Source of the DNA: Pseudomonadota bacterium
GTDB taxonomy: Bacteria > Desulfobacterota > Desulfovibrionia > Desulfovibrionales > Desulfovibrionaceae
Length of the DNA: 63,894 nucleotides
Assembly: GCA_023411815.1 (NCBI GenBank)
Contig: JAEYOJ010000105.1
Location: 1-63,894 of the forward strand
Direction: 5' to 3'
How positions within the stretch are numbered: position 1 is the first letter of the stretch; each line of letters begins with the position of its first letter. This document shows positions 33,596 to 42,408 of this stretch, piece by piece. A program made the translations under genes and the position numbers. The notes under the pieces were generated by a model, which was not told the origin of the DNA, searched no databases, and was given only the letters and a program-made list of their open reading frames with translations.

Positions 33596-34924
33596 ATGAA
33601 CCGCCTTGCATTCGCCATCATGCTGCCGGCCTGCTTGGCGCTGGCGGCGGTACTGGCTGCCGCGCCTGTCCAGGCCGCGCAAAAGGCCACGGAAACCCGC
33701 AAGCCGGACGTCGCCCAGGGCTCGAACTGCGTGCAGTGCCACAAGCGGGAAACCCCAGGCATCGTCACCGACTGGAGCCTCAGCAAGCACGCCGCCAACG
33801 GCATCAGCTGCGAGGAGTGCCACGGCGGCGAGCACACCTCGGCCAAGGACACGCAGAAAGCCGTGTTCGCCACGCCCGAGGTCTGCCGCAACTGTCACGA
33901 GGAGCAGGTCAGCCAGTACCTGGACGGCAAGCACGCCCTGGCCTGGATAGCCGTGAACGCCATGCCCACAACGCACTATCAGCCCATGGCCCTGCTGCAG
34001 GGCCTGGAAGGCTGCACCGGCTGCCATACCATAGGCATCAAGGACGAGGAGACGGCCCGCTCGCTGCAGAAGCAGGGCGTGCGCTACGGCCTGGCCTCCT
34101 GCGACTCCTGCCACACCCGGCACACCTTCTCCTCCCTGGAAGCCAGCCAGCCCCAGGCCTGCCGCACCTGCCACATGGGCTTCGACCATCCGCAGTGGGA
34201 GATGTGGGAATCCTCCAAGCACGGCGTGCGCTACCTGCTCAAACAGTCCGGCGTGCTCCCGCCCGAGACGCCCGCGCCAAAATGCCAGACCTGCCACATG
34301 CCCAAGGGCGACCACGGGGTCATGACGGCCTGGGGCTTCCTGGCCGTGCGCCTGCCCCTGCCCGAGAACAAGAAATGGGCGGACGACAGGGCCACGATCC
34401 TCCAGGGCTTGGGCGTGCTCGATCCGCAGGGCAAACCCACGGCCCGGCTGGAGGCGGTCAAGGCCGCCAAGGTGGCCCGGCTGACCCAGGAGGAGTGGCA
34501 ACAGCCGCGCGACAAGATGCTGGCCGTCTGCGCCCAGTGCCACTCCGAAGGCTTCTCGCGCAACGAGTTGCACAAGAGCGACGAGATGATCCGCGAGTCC
34601 GACGCCCTGCTGGCCGAGTCCATCCGCGAGGTGGCCGGGCTCTACCGGGACGGCGTGCTGCGCAAGCCCGAGAGCTACGCCTACGCCTTTCCCGACCTGC
34701 TGACCTTCCAGGACGCGCCCACCATGATCGAGACACGCCTGTGGCTCATGTTCCTTAAGCACCGCATGCGCACCTTCCAGGGCTCGTTCCACCAGAATCC
34801 GGACTACACCTTCTGGTACGGCTGGAGCGAGATGATCCAGGACCAGAACGCCATCCGCGAAATGGCCCAGGGCATGCGCCGCGCAAGTGGCAAGACGACC
34901 GGTGTCAAGGCACAGGCCCAATAG
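33596..34924 (+). CDS. Octaheme cytochrome c of the hydroxylamine oxidoreductase-like family
   Basis: A 442-residue exported protein with a Sec signal peptide ending PVQAAQ (about residue 28). Eight CxxCH haem sites are present: CVQCH, CEECH, CRNCH, CTGCH, CDSCH, CRTCH, CQTCH and CAQCH. CRTCHMGFDHPQWEMWESSKHG is a segment strongly typical of HAO-like octahaem proteins, given here in two parts around residues 180-205. Non-oxidising members reduce nitrite, hydroxylamine or similar compounds in the periplasm of anaerobes. Which direction this one works cannot be told. AAGGAGGCTGAAGCC is the ribosome site. It follows the hemerythrin gene by 19 bases. Confidence 0.88.
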   Translation: MNRLAFAIMLPACLALAAVLAAAPVQAAQKATETRKPDVAQGSNCVQCHKRETPGIVTDWSLSKHAANGISCEECHGGEHTSAKDTQKAVFATPEVCRNCHEEQVSQYLDGKHALAWIAVNAMPTTHYQPMALLQGLEGCTGCHTIGIKDEETARSLQKQGVRYGLASCDSCHTRHTFSSLEASQPQACRTCHMGFDHPQWEMWESSKHGVRYLLKQSGVLPPETPAPKCQTCHMPKGDHGVMTAWGFLAVRLPLPENKKWADDRATILQGLGVLDPQGKPTARLEAVKAAKVARLTQEEWQQPRDKMLAVCAQCHSEGFSRNELHKSDEMIRESDALLAESIREVAGLYRDGVLRKPESYAYAFPDLLTFQDAPTMIETRLWLMFLKHRMRTFQGSFHQNPDYTFWYGWSEMIQDQNAIREMAQGMRRASGKTTGVKAQAQ

Positions 34925-35126
34925 CCTGGTCGGGAATGCAGAGGACCGAGGAGGGCCCACCCTCCTCGAATCACACCTGCCGGGGCCATCCTCGAAGAAG
35001 TGCGCGCCCCTTGACCCGCGCGGTTTGTTCCGCCTACGACAAACTCCAGCAGCAGGCATTGTACTTGCAACCGGCTTGGCGCTCGCTCGTCTATTATAAC
35101 GCTAACGATATCCTGGTAATCACCGC

Positions 35127-36056
35127 ATGAATAGCCACATCACTTTGGCGGCATCTTTCTTTCTGTCCCTCGTGGTCCTTTTTCTTGTCTGTCAGCTTCC
35201 CGCAAGAGCCGAAACCGGCACCTCCATTCTGAACCTGGAGCAGGCCTGCAGCTCCATCACCGACAGGCTAGCCAGCGTGGATTTGTCGGACTGTCTGCAA
35301 AGCGAGATGCGCTCCTCGCATTTCTCCTGCCAGGGGTTTCCCATCCTGGTGAAGGAGTATCCCCCGCTTCCTCAGCGCCAGCCGCAATCGCGCGTGCTTG
35401 TCGTAGGCGGCACCCACGGCGACGAGTATTCGTCCATCAGCATCGTTTTCAAGTGGATGCGGATTCTTGACGTCCACCACTCCGGTTTGTTCCATTGGAT
35501 GTTCATCCCTCTGCTCAACCCCGATGGACTGCTCAAGGACAATGCCACACGCACCAATTACCAAGGCGTGGACATCAATCGCAATTTCCCCTCGCCGCTT
35601 TGGCGGGAGGTCGGCTACCAGCGTTGGGTACAGTCCATGATGAGCAACCCCCGCTACTATCCCGGCCCCCACGAGATGAGCGAGCCCGAGACGAAGTTCC
35701 TCGTGGATTTCATTCAGGACTTTAAACCGCACGCCATCATCACGGTGCACGCTCCGCTTGGGCTGGTGGACTATGACGGCCCCGGCTCGCCGCCGGCCAG
35801 TCTGGGAAGTCTCAAGTTGCGACGCCTGGGCAATTTTCCAGGCACATTGGGCAATTATGCCACCCAATTTGGCGTGCCGGTGATCACCATTGAACTGGAC
35901 TCGGCCACGCGCATGCCGCCCGAGGCCGAGGTGGCCGCCATCTGGCGCGACCTTGTGCGTTGGCTCGTGGCCGCCACGCCGATCCCGGCCTGGGGTGTGC
36001 TCAAGGCTCGGGAGGGCGAGGGCCCCCTGCTCGACGAGGTCTCTTTCGCCAAGTGA
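35127..36056 (+). CDS. M14-family zinc carboxypeptidase (MpaA-like)
   Basis: A 309-residue exported protein with a signal peptide to about residue 29. The M14 motifs are GGTHGDEYSS (HxxE zinc ligands), NPDGLL followed by GVDINRNFP, the third zinc His in VHAPLGLVD and the catalytic Glu in TIELDSATRMPPE. This set resembles the murein-peptide amidase MpaA group, suggesting cleavage of cell-wall peptides, but here in the periplasm. The gene is flanked by non-coding gaps and looks monocistronic. It uses somewhat fewer GC-ending codons than its neighbours. Confidence 0.88.
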   Translation: MNSHITLAASFFLSLVVLFLVCQLPARAETGTSILNLEQACSSITDRLASVDLSDCLQSEMRSSHFSCQGFPILVKEYPPLPQRQPQSRVLVVGGTHGDEYSSISIVFKWMRILDVHHSGLFHWMFIPLLNPDGLLKDNATRTNYQGVDINRNFPSPLWREVGYQRWVQSMMSNPRYYPGPHEMSEPETKFLVDFIQDFKPHAIITVHAPLGLVDYDGPGSPPASLGSLKLRRLGNFPGTLGNYATQFGVPVITIELDSATRMPPEAEVAAIWRDLVRWLVAATPIPAWGVLKAREGEGPLLDEVSFAK

Positions 36057-36333
36057 CGTCAAATCCGTGACAAACTGTGAACGAGCCTGATTTCGACGAC
36101 CAAGCCCATGCCGAACGGGAACTTGTCAGCAAATGCTTCGAGGCGTAAAGGTCAGGTGCGTTCGACAACATCAACCGAGGTTTTCCTATCGTGCCCGCCG
36201 CTGGTGACAGTAGACTTTTACCTGGATGCTCAACCCAGGAGCCGTGATTCGGCCGTAGTCTTGACCAGCGTGCCTTGACCCGCCGGTCTGTCCCACGCCG
36301 CCTCAGCTCCTGGCGGTTTTGTGGAGGCAGACC
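36057..36333. other. Intergenic region upstream of mgtE
   Basis: I see no coding frame and no recognisable magnesium (M-box) riboswitch sequence. It should hold the mgtE promoter. Confidence 0.35.
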
Positions 36334-37689
36334 ATGCAGACCGATACCCGTACCGTGGCGGAAATGCTGCGGACGCTCCTGGCCAAGGGCGATGTCCACG
36401 CCTTGAAGGAGTTTTGCTCCAGCGGCCACCCCGGCGCGAACGCCGAAATCATCGCCGAACTCACCACCCCCGAGATCATCGAGGTGCTCTCGAGGATCGA
36501 CCTGCCAACGCGCGCGCAAATCTTCGCGCACTTCGACCTCGGCGCGCAGATGGAGGTCGTATCGGCCTTGAGACGCCGTGATCTGATTCCTCTCGTGGCG
36601 GCCATGTCCCACGATGATCGCGTGGATCTGCTCAAGCGCATGCCCGAGGAGCAGAGGGAGGCCATCCTGCCGGGGCTGGCCCAGGCCGAGCGTGACGATA
36701 TCCTCAGGCTCTCCACATATCCCGAGGAGACGGCCGGGGCCATCATGACCTCGGACTACGCGACCCTCACGGCGGAGCTGACGGCCAGGCAGGCTATCGA
36801 GAGATTGCGCCTGGAAGCCCCGGACAGGGAGACCATCTACCATGCCTATGTCCTGGATGACCAAAGACGGTTGATTGGTGTCGTTTCCCTGCGTGAGCTT
36901 ATCCTGGCGGGCGGCGGGACGAGAGTCTCGGAGCTGATGACGGATGAGGTCATCTTCGCCAAGGTCGAGGACGACCAGCAGGAAGTGGCTCGCAAGATCG
37001 CCAAGTACGACCTGCTGGCCCTGCCAATAATCAACGGCGAGGACAGGCTGGTAGGCATCGTCACCCACGACGATGCCATGGATGTCGCCGAGCGGGAGGC
37101 GACCGAGGATTTCCACAAGAGCGCCACGGTGGGCGCTATAACCATGGGGGTGAAGGAGGCGGGCTTCACGCTGCTCTACCGCAAGCGGATCGTCTGGCTC
37201 GTGCTGCTCGTCTTCGGCAACATCTTCTCGGGCGCGGGCATCGCCTTCTTTGAGGAGACCATCGCGCAGTACGTGGCCCTGGTCTTCTTTCTGCCGCTGC
37301 TCATCGACAGCGGCGGCAACGCCGGTTCCCAGGCGGCAACGCTCATGGTCCGCGCCCTGGCAACTGGCGATGTCGTGCTCAAGGACTGGGCGGGCATGCT
37401 CGGCCGCGAGCTGCTCGTGGCCACGGCCTTGGGCCTGACCATGGCCGTGGCCGTCTCCATGCTCGGCGCCATGCGCGGCGGCCCGGACATCGCTCTGGTC
37501 GTGTCCGTGTCAATGCTGATCGTGGTCATCGTGGGCAGCATGATCGGCATGTCCTTGCCCTTTGTTCTCAGCCGCTTCAATCTTGATCCGGCCACGGCCA
37601 GCGCGCCTTTGATCACCTCCATGGCGGACGCCGTGGGCGTGCTGATCTACTTTTCCATCGCCACGCGGCTCCTGCACCTGGCAAGCTAG
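36334..37689 (+). CDS. mgtE: Magnesium transporter MgtE
   Basis: A 451-residue protein with the full MgtE order: an N-terminal helical domain (about 1-130), two CBS motifs (about 135-255; MTSDYATL and VSELMTDEVI openings), the plug helix, and five C-terminal transmembrane helices with SGGNAGSQAATLMVRALATGDV, the ion-pore signature. It imports Mg2+ down its gradient and closes when cytoplasmic Mg2+ is high. ATG 36334 is preceded by GTGGAGGCAGACC, favouring it over an in-frame TTG 15 bases earlier. Confidence 0.95.
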   Translation: MQTDTRTVAEMLRTLLAKGDVHALKEFCSSGHPGANAEIIAELTTPEIIEVLSRIDLPTRAQIFAHFDLGAQMEVVSALRRRDLIPLVAAMSHDDRVDLLKRMPEEQREAILPGLAQAERDDILRLSTYPEETAGAIMTSDYATLTAELTARQAIERLRLEAPDRETIYHAYVLDDQRRLIGVVSLRELILAGGGTRVSELMTDEVIFAKVEDDQQEVARKIAKYDLLALPIINGEDRLVGIVTHDDAMDVAEREATEDFHKSATVGAITMGVKEAGFTLLYRKRIVWLVLLVFGNIFSGAGIAFFEETIAQYVALVFFLPLLIDSGGNAGSQAATLMVRALATGDVVLKDWAGMLGRELLVATALGLTMAVAVSMLGAMRGGPDIALVVSVSMLIVVIVGSMIGMSLPFVLSRFNLDPATASAPLITSMADAVGVLIYFSIATRLLHLAS

Positions 37690-37700
37690 CTTGCCAGGTG
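37675..37700. terminator. Perfect 26-base palindrome spanning the mgtE stop codon
   Basis: CACCTGGCAAGC and GCTTGCCAGGTG with TA between them; the mgtE TAG lies in the centre. There is no T run. It may stabilise the 3' end of the mRNA. Confidence 0.5.
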
Positions 37701-37757
37701 CGGGCCCCGCCCCGCGGTGCTTTTCGCGCAATGCGTGGAAACGCAGCCGGGCAGACA

Positions 37758-37787
37758 GAAAAGGCCCGCCGTGAAGCGGGCCTTTTC
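37758..37787. terminator. Bidirectional terminator between mgtE and rubrerythrin
   Basis: GAAAAGGCCCGC, loop CGTGAA, GCGGGCCTTTTC: a 12-bp stem with A and T runs at both ends, usable by both convergent genes. Confidence 0.85.
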
Positions 37788-37817
37788 GGGGTAAGGGAGG
37801 CGAGGGGAGGAAAATAT

Positions 37818-38312
37818 CTAGTCGACCTTGAAGAAAGCCTTCTTGGCCGCCTGGCAGACCGGACATTTCTCGGGGGCTTCGTTCTCGTGGGTGTGGCCGC
37901 ACACGGAGCAGACCCAGTAGTCGACTTCCTCGTTGCTGCCCAGGTTGTCCAGGGCCTTCTGGTACAGGTTGGCGTGGGTCTTCTCCACGGTGTTGGCGAA
38001 CTCGAAGGAGCGCTGGGCCGCCTTGTTGCCCTCGGCCTTGGCCGTCTCGATCATGCCCGGATACATGTCCTTGAACTCGTGGGTCTCGCCGGCCACGGCT
38101 TCCTTGAGGTTCTCGGCCGTGGTCTTGATGGCCCCGAGCACGCGCAGGTGGGCGTGGGCGTGCACGGTTTCGGCCTCGGCCGCGGCGCGGAACAGCTTGG
38201 CCACCTGCGGATGACCTTCCTTGTCGGCCTGCTTGGCGAAGGCGAGATACTTGCGGTTGGCCTGGGACTCTCCGGCAAAGGCTTCCATGAGGTTCGTTTC
38301 GGTCTTGGACAT
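37818..38312 (-). CDS. Rubrerythrin
   Basis: A 164-residue non-haem iron protein. The N-terminal ferritin-like diiron domain has EAFAGESQANRKYLAFA, EAETVHAHAHL, AVAGETHEF and a C-terminal EKTHANLY helix that supply the Glu/His ligands. The C-terminal rubredoxin-like domain has CSVCG and CPVCQ. It reduces hydrogen peroxide using electrons from rubredoxin and protects anaerobes from oxygen. AAGGAGAACCGCC precedes the ATG at 38312. Its promoter region carries a motif nearly identical to that of the peroxiredoxin, and the perR gene is directly upstream on the same strand. Confidence 0.96.
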   Translation of the reverse strand: MSKTETNLMEAFAGESQANRKYLAFAKQADKEGHPQVAKLFRAAAEAETVHAHAHLRVLGAIKTTAENLKEAVAGETHEFKDMYPGMIETAKAEGNKAAQRSFEFANTVEKTHANLYQKALDNLGSNEEVDYWVCSVCGHTHENEAPEKCPVCQAAKKAFFKVD

Positions 38313-38360
38313 GGCGGTTCTCCTTATGGTCACGAATGGTGCGTGACGTGTATTTGTGGT

Positions 38361-38374
38361 CTAATTAAGAATCA
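38361..38374. promoter_or_regulatory. Candidate PerR operator, rubrerythrin
   Basis: CTAATTAAGAATCA, one base different from the site before the peroxiredoxin gene. It lies about 50 bases upstream of the rubrerythrin start, in the 90-base gap after perR. Confidence 0.6.
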
Positions 38375-38402
38375 AACCGAACTCGTAAGTAGTCTTTATC
38401 GG

Positions 38403-38876
38403 TCAGTCCGCTGTTACGCAAGCTTTTTTTTTCGCCTCTGCCTCGGAAACCTCGAAGCAGGTTTGGCACACGCCCTCCACGATCAGGTGCGCCACGCTCG
38501 GTTCCCCCCAGCCCTTTACGCAGTCCGGCAGCTCCATGGCCTCGTACTCGGGCCAGCTGAAGTCCGTGACCATGCCGCAGACGGTGCAGACCATGTGCTG
38601 ATGCGGCCGCACGGCCTGGTCGTAGCGGGCCTCGCCCGAGGCGCAACGCACTCGGCAGACCAGGCCGCAGCGCTCGAAGGCGGCCAGGGTGCGGTAGACC
38701 GTATCCAGTGACAGGCTGGGCATGCGTTCGCGGATGCGCCCGTGCAGCGCCTCCACCGTCGGGTGATCGCGCGCGGCCAGGATTTCTCGGAAGACCTCCA
38801 TGCGCTGGGGCGTCTGCTTGAGCCCCGCGTCGCGGCAGGCTCGGGCGAACAGGTCGCGTTCCTCGGTCATGTGCAT
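38403..38876 (-). CDS. PerR/Fur-family metalloregulator
   Basis: A 157-residue Fur-family repressor. The winged helix contains LKQTPQRMEVFREIL and SLDTVYRTLAAFERCGLV. The metal sites include HQHMVCTVCGMV (first CxxC), and a second CxxC in GVCQTCFE, the zinc site typical of PerR and many Fur proteins. Position beside rubrerythrin, as in other Desulfovibrio genomes, supports PerR over Fur. ATG 38876 is chosen because GAAGGAGAAAC precedes it; the longer frame to 38966 adds 30 Pro/Ala-rich residues. A site resembling its own operator lies upstream at 38983. Confidence 0.88.
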   Translation of the reverse strand: MHMTEERDLFARACRDAGLKQTPQRMEVFREILAARDHPTVEALHGRIRERMPSLSLDTVYRTLAAFERCGLVCRVRCASGEARYDQAVRPHQHMVCTVCGMVTDFSWPEYEAMELPDCVKGWGEPSVAHLIVEGVCQTCFEVSEAEAKKKACVTAD

Positions 38877-38982
38877 ATGTTTCTCCTTCTGCGGCCAAGG
38901 AAGTGCCGCAGGCCGGTCTGTTTCCGCCGATTCCGCCGCCGGGCCGGGCCGGGCAAGGCTTGCCACTTATATGACGGAACCT

Positions 38983-38996
38983 TTCTTAACTAATAA
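38983..38996. promoter_or_regulatory. Candidate PerR autoregulatory site
   Basis: TTCTTAACTAATAA on the plus strand (reverse TTATTAGTTAAGAA) resembles the CTAATTAAGAATCA sites of peroxiredoxin and rubrerythrin. It lies about 110 bases upstream of perR in AT-rich DNA. Confidence 0.4.
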
Positions 38997-39004
38997 ATAA
39001 TAGC

Positions 39005-39470
39005 AATTGCAATTAAAAAGGCAAGTCCTTCAGGATCATCCTGCATTGATTGAATATTCTCGATCGTACATCCCGCCGGAAGCGCTTCGGACCAAGTCTC
39101 CGCTCGAAGACGACAGTTCAAGATCGCATTCGGGCCTGGTAAGGCCGGGAAACAGGCCAACGGTTAATCAACGTGCTTGTAGGAGACAAAAATGCAAATT
39201 TAAAGAAAGTCCGCATGTTTCCCGTGTATAACTGAAGCTGCATGGACACAATGGATGAAAAACGGACGTATTTCGAGTGGTTGTTGTATTTACGCACACG
39301 TCCGGCCGAGACCATTTTAAATGGAAAACGGGCGGGAATGCTTGTGAATGCTGGAATTGCATGGCTTTGATGATTTTTTCCATCTGGATACTATACAAAT
39401 CATTTTGGTGCGGTTAAATTCGCTCCCGACCTTGCTTGCTGCCCCTGGCGTGCGCCAGGAGCGGCCGATA
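39005..39470. other. Unexplained AT-rich intergenic stretch before the B12 riboswitch
   Basis: Roughly 465 bases with lower GC than the surroundings. A ribosome-site-like GTAGGAGACAAAA precedes an ATG at 39191 that stops after three codons. No supported gene. The nrd promoter probably lies near 39370-39410, where TTGATG and TATACA occur, but with poor spacing. Confidence 0.35.
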
Positions 39471-39475
39471 GCCTA

Positions 39476-39631
39476 CCTCGGGTGGCCCGCGAGGGCCTTG
39501 AACGGGAATCCGGTGCGATTCCGGAGCGGTCCCGCCGCTGTAAGCCTGCGAAAACGGCCGGCCATGAAGCCACTGGAGCCACGCTCCGGGAAGGCGGCCG
39601 GGCGAGGGCGAGCCAGAAGACCTGCCCGAGG
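39476..39631 (+). promoter_or_regulatory. Cobalamin (B12) riboswitch of the nrdG-nrdD operon
   Basis: The conserved core is clear: GGGAATCCGGTG, ATTCCGG, GCGGTCCCGC and CGCTGTAAG, then GCCACTGG, GGGAAGGC and the B12 box AGCCAGAAGACCTGCC. CCTCGGG (39476-39482) pairs with CCCGAGG (39625-39631) to close the outer P1 helix. The element ends 70 bases before nrdG. These elements usually reduce expression when adenosylcobalamin is bound. Confidence 0.93.
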
Positions 39632-39701
39632 CCAACCTCTACCTGCGGCCGGCACGCGGATGCCGGTGTGGGAACGCGGCCCTGCGCCGCTCACGAACGT
39701 T

Positions 39702-40466
39702 ATGGAAAAAGACACGAACGCCTGGGGCAACCTGCGCGGTTTGACTCCCCTGAGCCTCTGCGACTGGCCGGGCCGGGCCGCCTGCGTCCTGTTCCTGGGC
39801 GGCTGCAACCTGCGTTGCCCGACCTGCCACAACGCGGACCTGGCCTGGCGGCCCGATCGCCATCCCGTGCTGTTCGGCCCGGATGTGCGCAACTTTCTGA
39901 AGAAGCGCGCGCCCTGGCTGGACGGCATCGTGATCACGGGCGGCGAGCCCTCGACCGACGCCGGCCTGCTGCCCTTCCTGGACGACCTGCGGGCTTACGG
40001 CCTGCCCGTCAAGGTGGACAGCAACGGCATGCGCCCCGAGGTGCTGCGCGAGATACTCGACCGCGGGCTGGCCCAGGCCTTTTCCGTGGACGTGAAGGGC
40101 CCCTTCGAGCTCTACCCGCAGCTCACGGGCGGCGCGGTGTCGGCCGAAACGGCCGAGGCCCGGCTTTCGACCATATTCGGGCTGGCCGCGCGGCGGCCCG
40201 ACGCATTCATGTTCCGCCTCACCCATGTTCCGCTGCTTACCGAAACCGACGTGGAGACCGCGCGCGGCTACCTGCCGGCCGGCTTCAATCTGACCATTCA
40301 GAACTTCATCGCTCCTGGGAGGACGTATGCCGCTGCAGATTCGCAAAAGGGACGGTCGCTTGGAAACCTGGTCCACGGACCGCATCGCCGAAGCCATCCT
40401 CAAGGCCCTCAAGGCCAGCGGCATCAAGGACCCCATCCTGTCCAGGAGGCTCGCCTGCAAGGTTGA
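39702..40466 (+). CDS. nrdG: Class III ribonucleotide reductase activating protein (radical SAM)
   Basis: A 254-residue frame. The radical-SAM cluster motif is CNLRCPTC (Cys35, Cys39, Cys42), followed by the IVITGGEPSTD segment. It is of the NrdG2 type that uses a glycyl-radical activase fold to create the radical in NrdD. The recognisable protein ends near NLTIQNFIAPGRTY (about residue 209). The remaining 45 residues overlap the nrdD coding region in another frame and look like read-through of nrdD, so the true end may be earlier or altered by a frameshift. No strong ribosome site precedes ATG 39702; ATG 39660 is an alternative. Confidence 0.85.
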   Translation: MEKDTNAWGNLRGLTPLSLCDWPGRAACVLFLGGCNLRCPTCHNADLAWRPDRHPVLFGPDVRNFLKKRAPWLDGIVITGGEPSTDAGLLPFLDDLRAYGLPVKVDSNGMRPEVLREILDRGLAQAFSVDVKGPFELYPQLTGGAVSAETAEARLSTIFGLAARRPDAFMFRLTHVPLLTETDVETARGYLPAGFNLTIQNFIAPGRTYAAADSQKGRSLGNLVHGPHRRSHPQGPQGQRHQGPHPVQEARLQG

Positions 40467-42384
40467 GAAGAAGCTCGAAGGCCTGGACGTTCCCGAGCAG
40501 GAGCAGATCCAGGACACCGTGGAACTGGTGCTCATGGAGAACCGGCTCTACGACGTGGCCAAGAAGTACGTCCTGTACCGCGAGAAGCGCCGCGAGTTGC
40601 GCGCGCACAAGCAGGCCTACCTGGATATCACGGAGACCATCGACCAGTACCTGACCAAGGCCGACTGGCGGGTGAACGAGAACGCCAACATGACCCACTC
40701 CTTCCAGGGGCTCATGCTGCACCTCTCGGGCACCATCCAGGCCCGCTACGCCCTGGAGAAATATCCCGAGGAAATCCGCGCCGCCCACGAGCACGGCTAC
40801 TTCCACATCCACGACCTGTCCTTCGGTCTGGCCGGCTACTGCGCGGGCTGGTCGCTGCGCGATCTGCTCATCGAGGGCTTCAACCTCGAGGGCCGCTCCT
40901 GCGCCGGGCCCGCGCGCCACTTCGACTCCATCCTGGGCCAGATGGTCAACTTCCTGGGCACGCTGCAGAACGAGTGGGCCGGCGCGCAGGCCTTCAACAA
41001 CGTGGACACCTACCTGGCGCCCTTCATCCGCCACGACAAGCTGACTTACGACGACGTGCTCCAGATGATGCAGAAGTTCGTGTTCAACCTGAACACGACC
41101 TCGCGCTGGGGCGGCCAGAGCCCGTTCACCAACCTGACCTTCGACCTCAAGTGCCCGAACCACATCGCCAAGGAGGCCGTCATCATCGGCGGCAAGCTCC
41201 AGGACTCGACCTACGGCGAGTACGAGCAGGAGATGCAGTGGATCAACAAGGCCTTCCTGGAGGTCATGTTGGCGGGCGACTACCACAAGCGCATCTTCTC
41301 CTTCCCCATCCCGACCTACAACGTCACCTCCGACTTCCCCTGGGAGACCGAGATCGGCGATCTGCTGCTGCAGATGACCGCCAAGTACGGCGCGCCCTAT
41401 TTCCAGAATTTCATCAACTCTGACATCAAGCCCGAGGACGTGCGCTCCATGTGCTGCCGCCTGCAGATGGACCTGCGCGAACTGCGCAACAAGGTTGGCG
41501 GCCTGTTCGGCGCGGGCGACCTGACCGGCTCCATCGGCGTGGTTACGCTCAACCTGCCCAAGCTGGCCTACCTGTCCGAAGGCGAGGAGGATTTCCTCGA
41601 CCAGGTGGAGCAGTACGCCGAGATGGCCAAGGATTCCCTGGAGTTCAAGCGCAAGATGGTCAACGAGAACCTGGAGCGGGGCATGTTCCCCTGGACCAGG
41701 CGCTACCTGAAGAACGGCTTCAAGGCCCATTTCTCGACCATCGGCCTGGTGGGCGGACACGAGGCCTGCCTGAACCTGCTGGGCAAGGGCATCGAGACCC
41801 CGGCCGGCATCCGCCTCATGCAGCGCACCCTGAACCACCTGCGCAAGATCACCACGCGCTTCCAGGAAGAAACCGGCAACCTGTACAACCTGGAAGCCAC
41901 GCCCGCCGAAGGCACCAGCTACCGGCTGGCCAAGATCGACCGCAACCTGTACGCGGACATCCAGACCTCGGGCAACGGCACGCCGTACTACACCAACTCG
42001 ACCACGCTGCCCGTGGGCCAGTCCAGCGACATCATCTACGCCCTGGAGCACCAGAACGAGCTGCAGCCGCTATACACCGGCGGCACGGTGTTCCACACCT
42101 ACCTGGGCGAGGCCGTGACCGACACCAAGGCGCTCAAGAACTTCATCGTGCGCGCCCTGACCAAGACCAAGATCCCGTACATCTCCATCACCCCGACATT
42201 CTCCATCTGCAAGAGCCACGGCTACATCGCCGGAGAGCAGGAGCAGTGCCCCGAGTGCGGAGAGGAAACCGAGGTGTATACGAGGGTCGTCGGGTACTAC
42301 CGGCCGGTGAGCCAGTGGAACAAGGGCAAGCAGGCGGAGTATGCGGATAGGTTGGTGTATGAGGGCGTGGATTCGATGTGCTGA
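40327..42384 (+). CDS. nrdD: Anaerobic (class III) ribonucleoside-triphosphate reductase
   Basis: A 685-residue glycyl-radical enzyme that reduces ribonucleotides without oxygen. An ATP-cone allosteric domain (about 1-90) opens LQIRKRDGRLETWSTDRI. The catalytic barrel includes HDLSFGLAGYCAGW and NLNTTSRWGGQSPF. The C-terminus has CKSHGY and CPECG zinc-ribbon cysteines and the radical loop RVVGYYRPVSQWN, with the glycyl radical at about Gly656. CTGGGAGGACGT lies just before the ATG. It overlaps the annotated end of nrdG by 140 bases and is under the upstream cobalamin riboswitch, suggesting that a B12-dependent class II enzyme exists elsewhere. Confidence 0.96.
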   Translation: MPLQIRKRDGRLETWSTDRIAEAILKALKASGIKDPILSRRLACKVEKKLEGLDVPEQEQIQDTVELVLMENRLYDVAKKYVLYREKRRELRAHKQAYLDITETIDQYLTKADWRVNENANMTHSFQGLMLHLSGTIQARYALEKYPEEIRAAHEHGYFHIHDLSFGLAGYCAGWSLRDLLIEGFNLEGRSCAGPARHFDSILGQMVNFLGTLQNEWAGAQAFNNVDTYLAPFIRHDKLTYDDVLQMMQKFVFNLNTTSRWGGQSPFTNLTFDLKCPNHIAKEAVIIGGKLQDSTYGEYEQEMQWINKAFLEVMLAGDYHKRIFSFPIPTYNVTSDFPWETEIGDLLLQMTAKYGAPYFQNFINSDIKPEDVRSMCCRLQMDLRELRNKVGGLFGAGDLTGSIGVVTLNLPKLAYLSEGEEDFLDQVEQYAEMAKDSLEFKRKMVNENLERGMFPWTRRYLKNGFKAHFSTIGLVGGHEACLNLLGKGIETPAGIRLMQRTLNHLRKITTRFQEETGNLYNLEATPAEGTSYRLAKIDRNLYADIQTSGNGTPYYTNSTTLPVGQSSDIIYALEHQNELQPLYTGGTVFHTYLGEAVTDTKALKNFIVRALTKTKIPYISITPTFSICKSHGYIAGEQEQCPECGEETEVYTRVVGYYRPVSQWNKGKQAEYADRLVYEGVDSMC

Positions 42385-42408
42385 GTTTATTATATTGGGA
42401 GACATAAT

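Noticed and set aside
34960..35030. Eighth copy of the hairpin repeat
   Set aside because: GAGGAGGG/CCCTCCTC and TTGACCCGCGCGG resemble the family, but the core is too eroded to annotate as a copy.
36057..36333. M-box magnesium riboswitch before mgtE
   Set aside because: I could not find the conserved core sequence or helix order.
39191..39199. Gene starting at ATG 39191 after a good ribosome-site-like sequence
   Set aside because: The frame stops after three codons.
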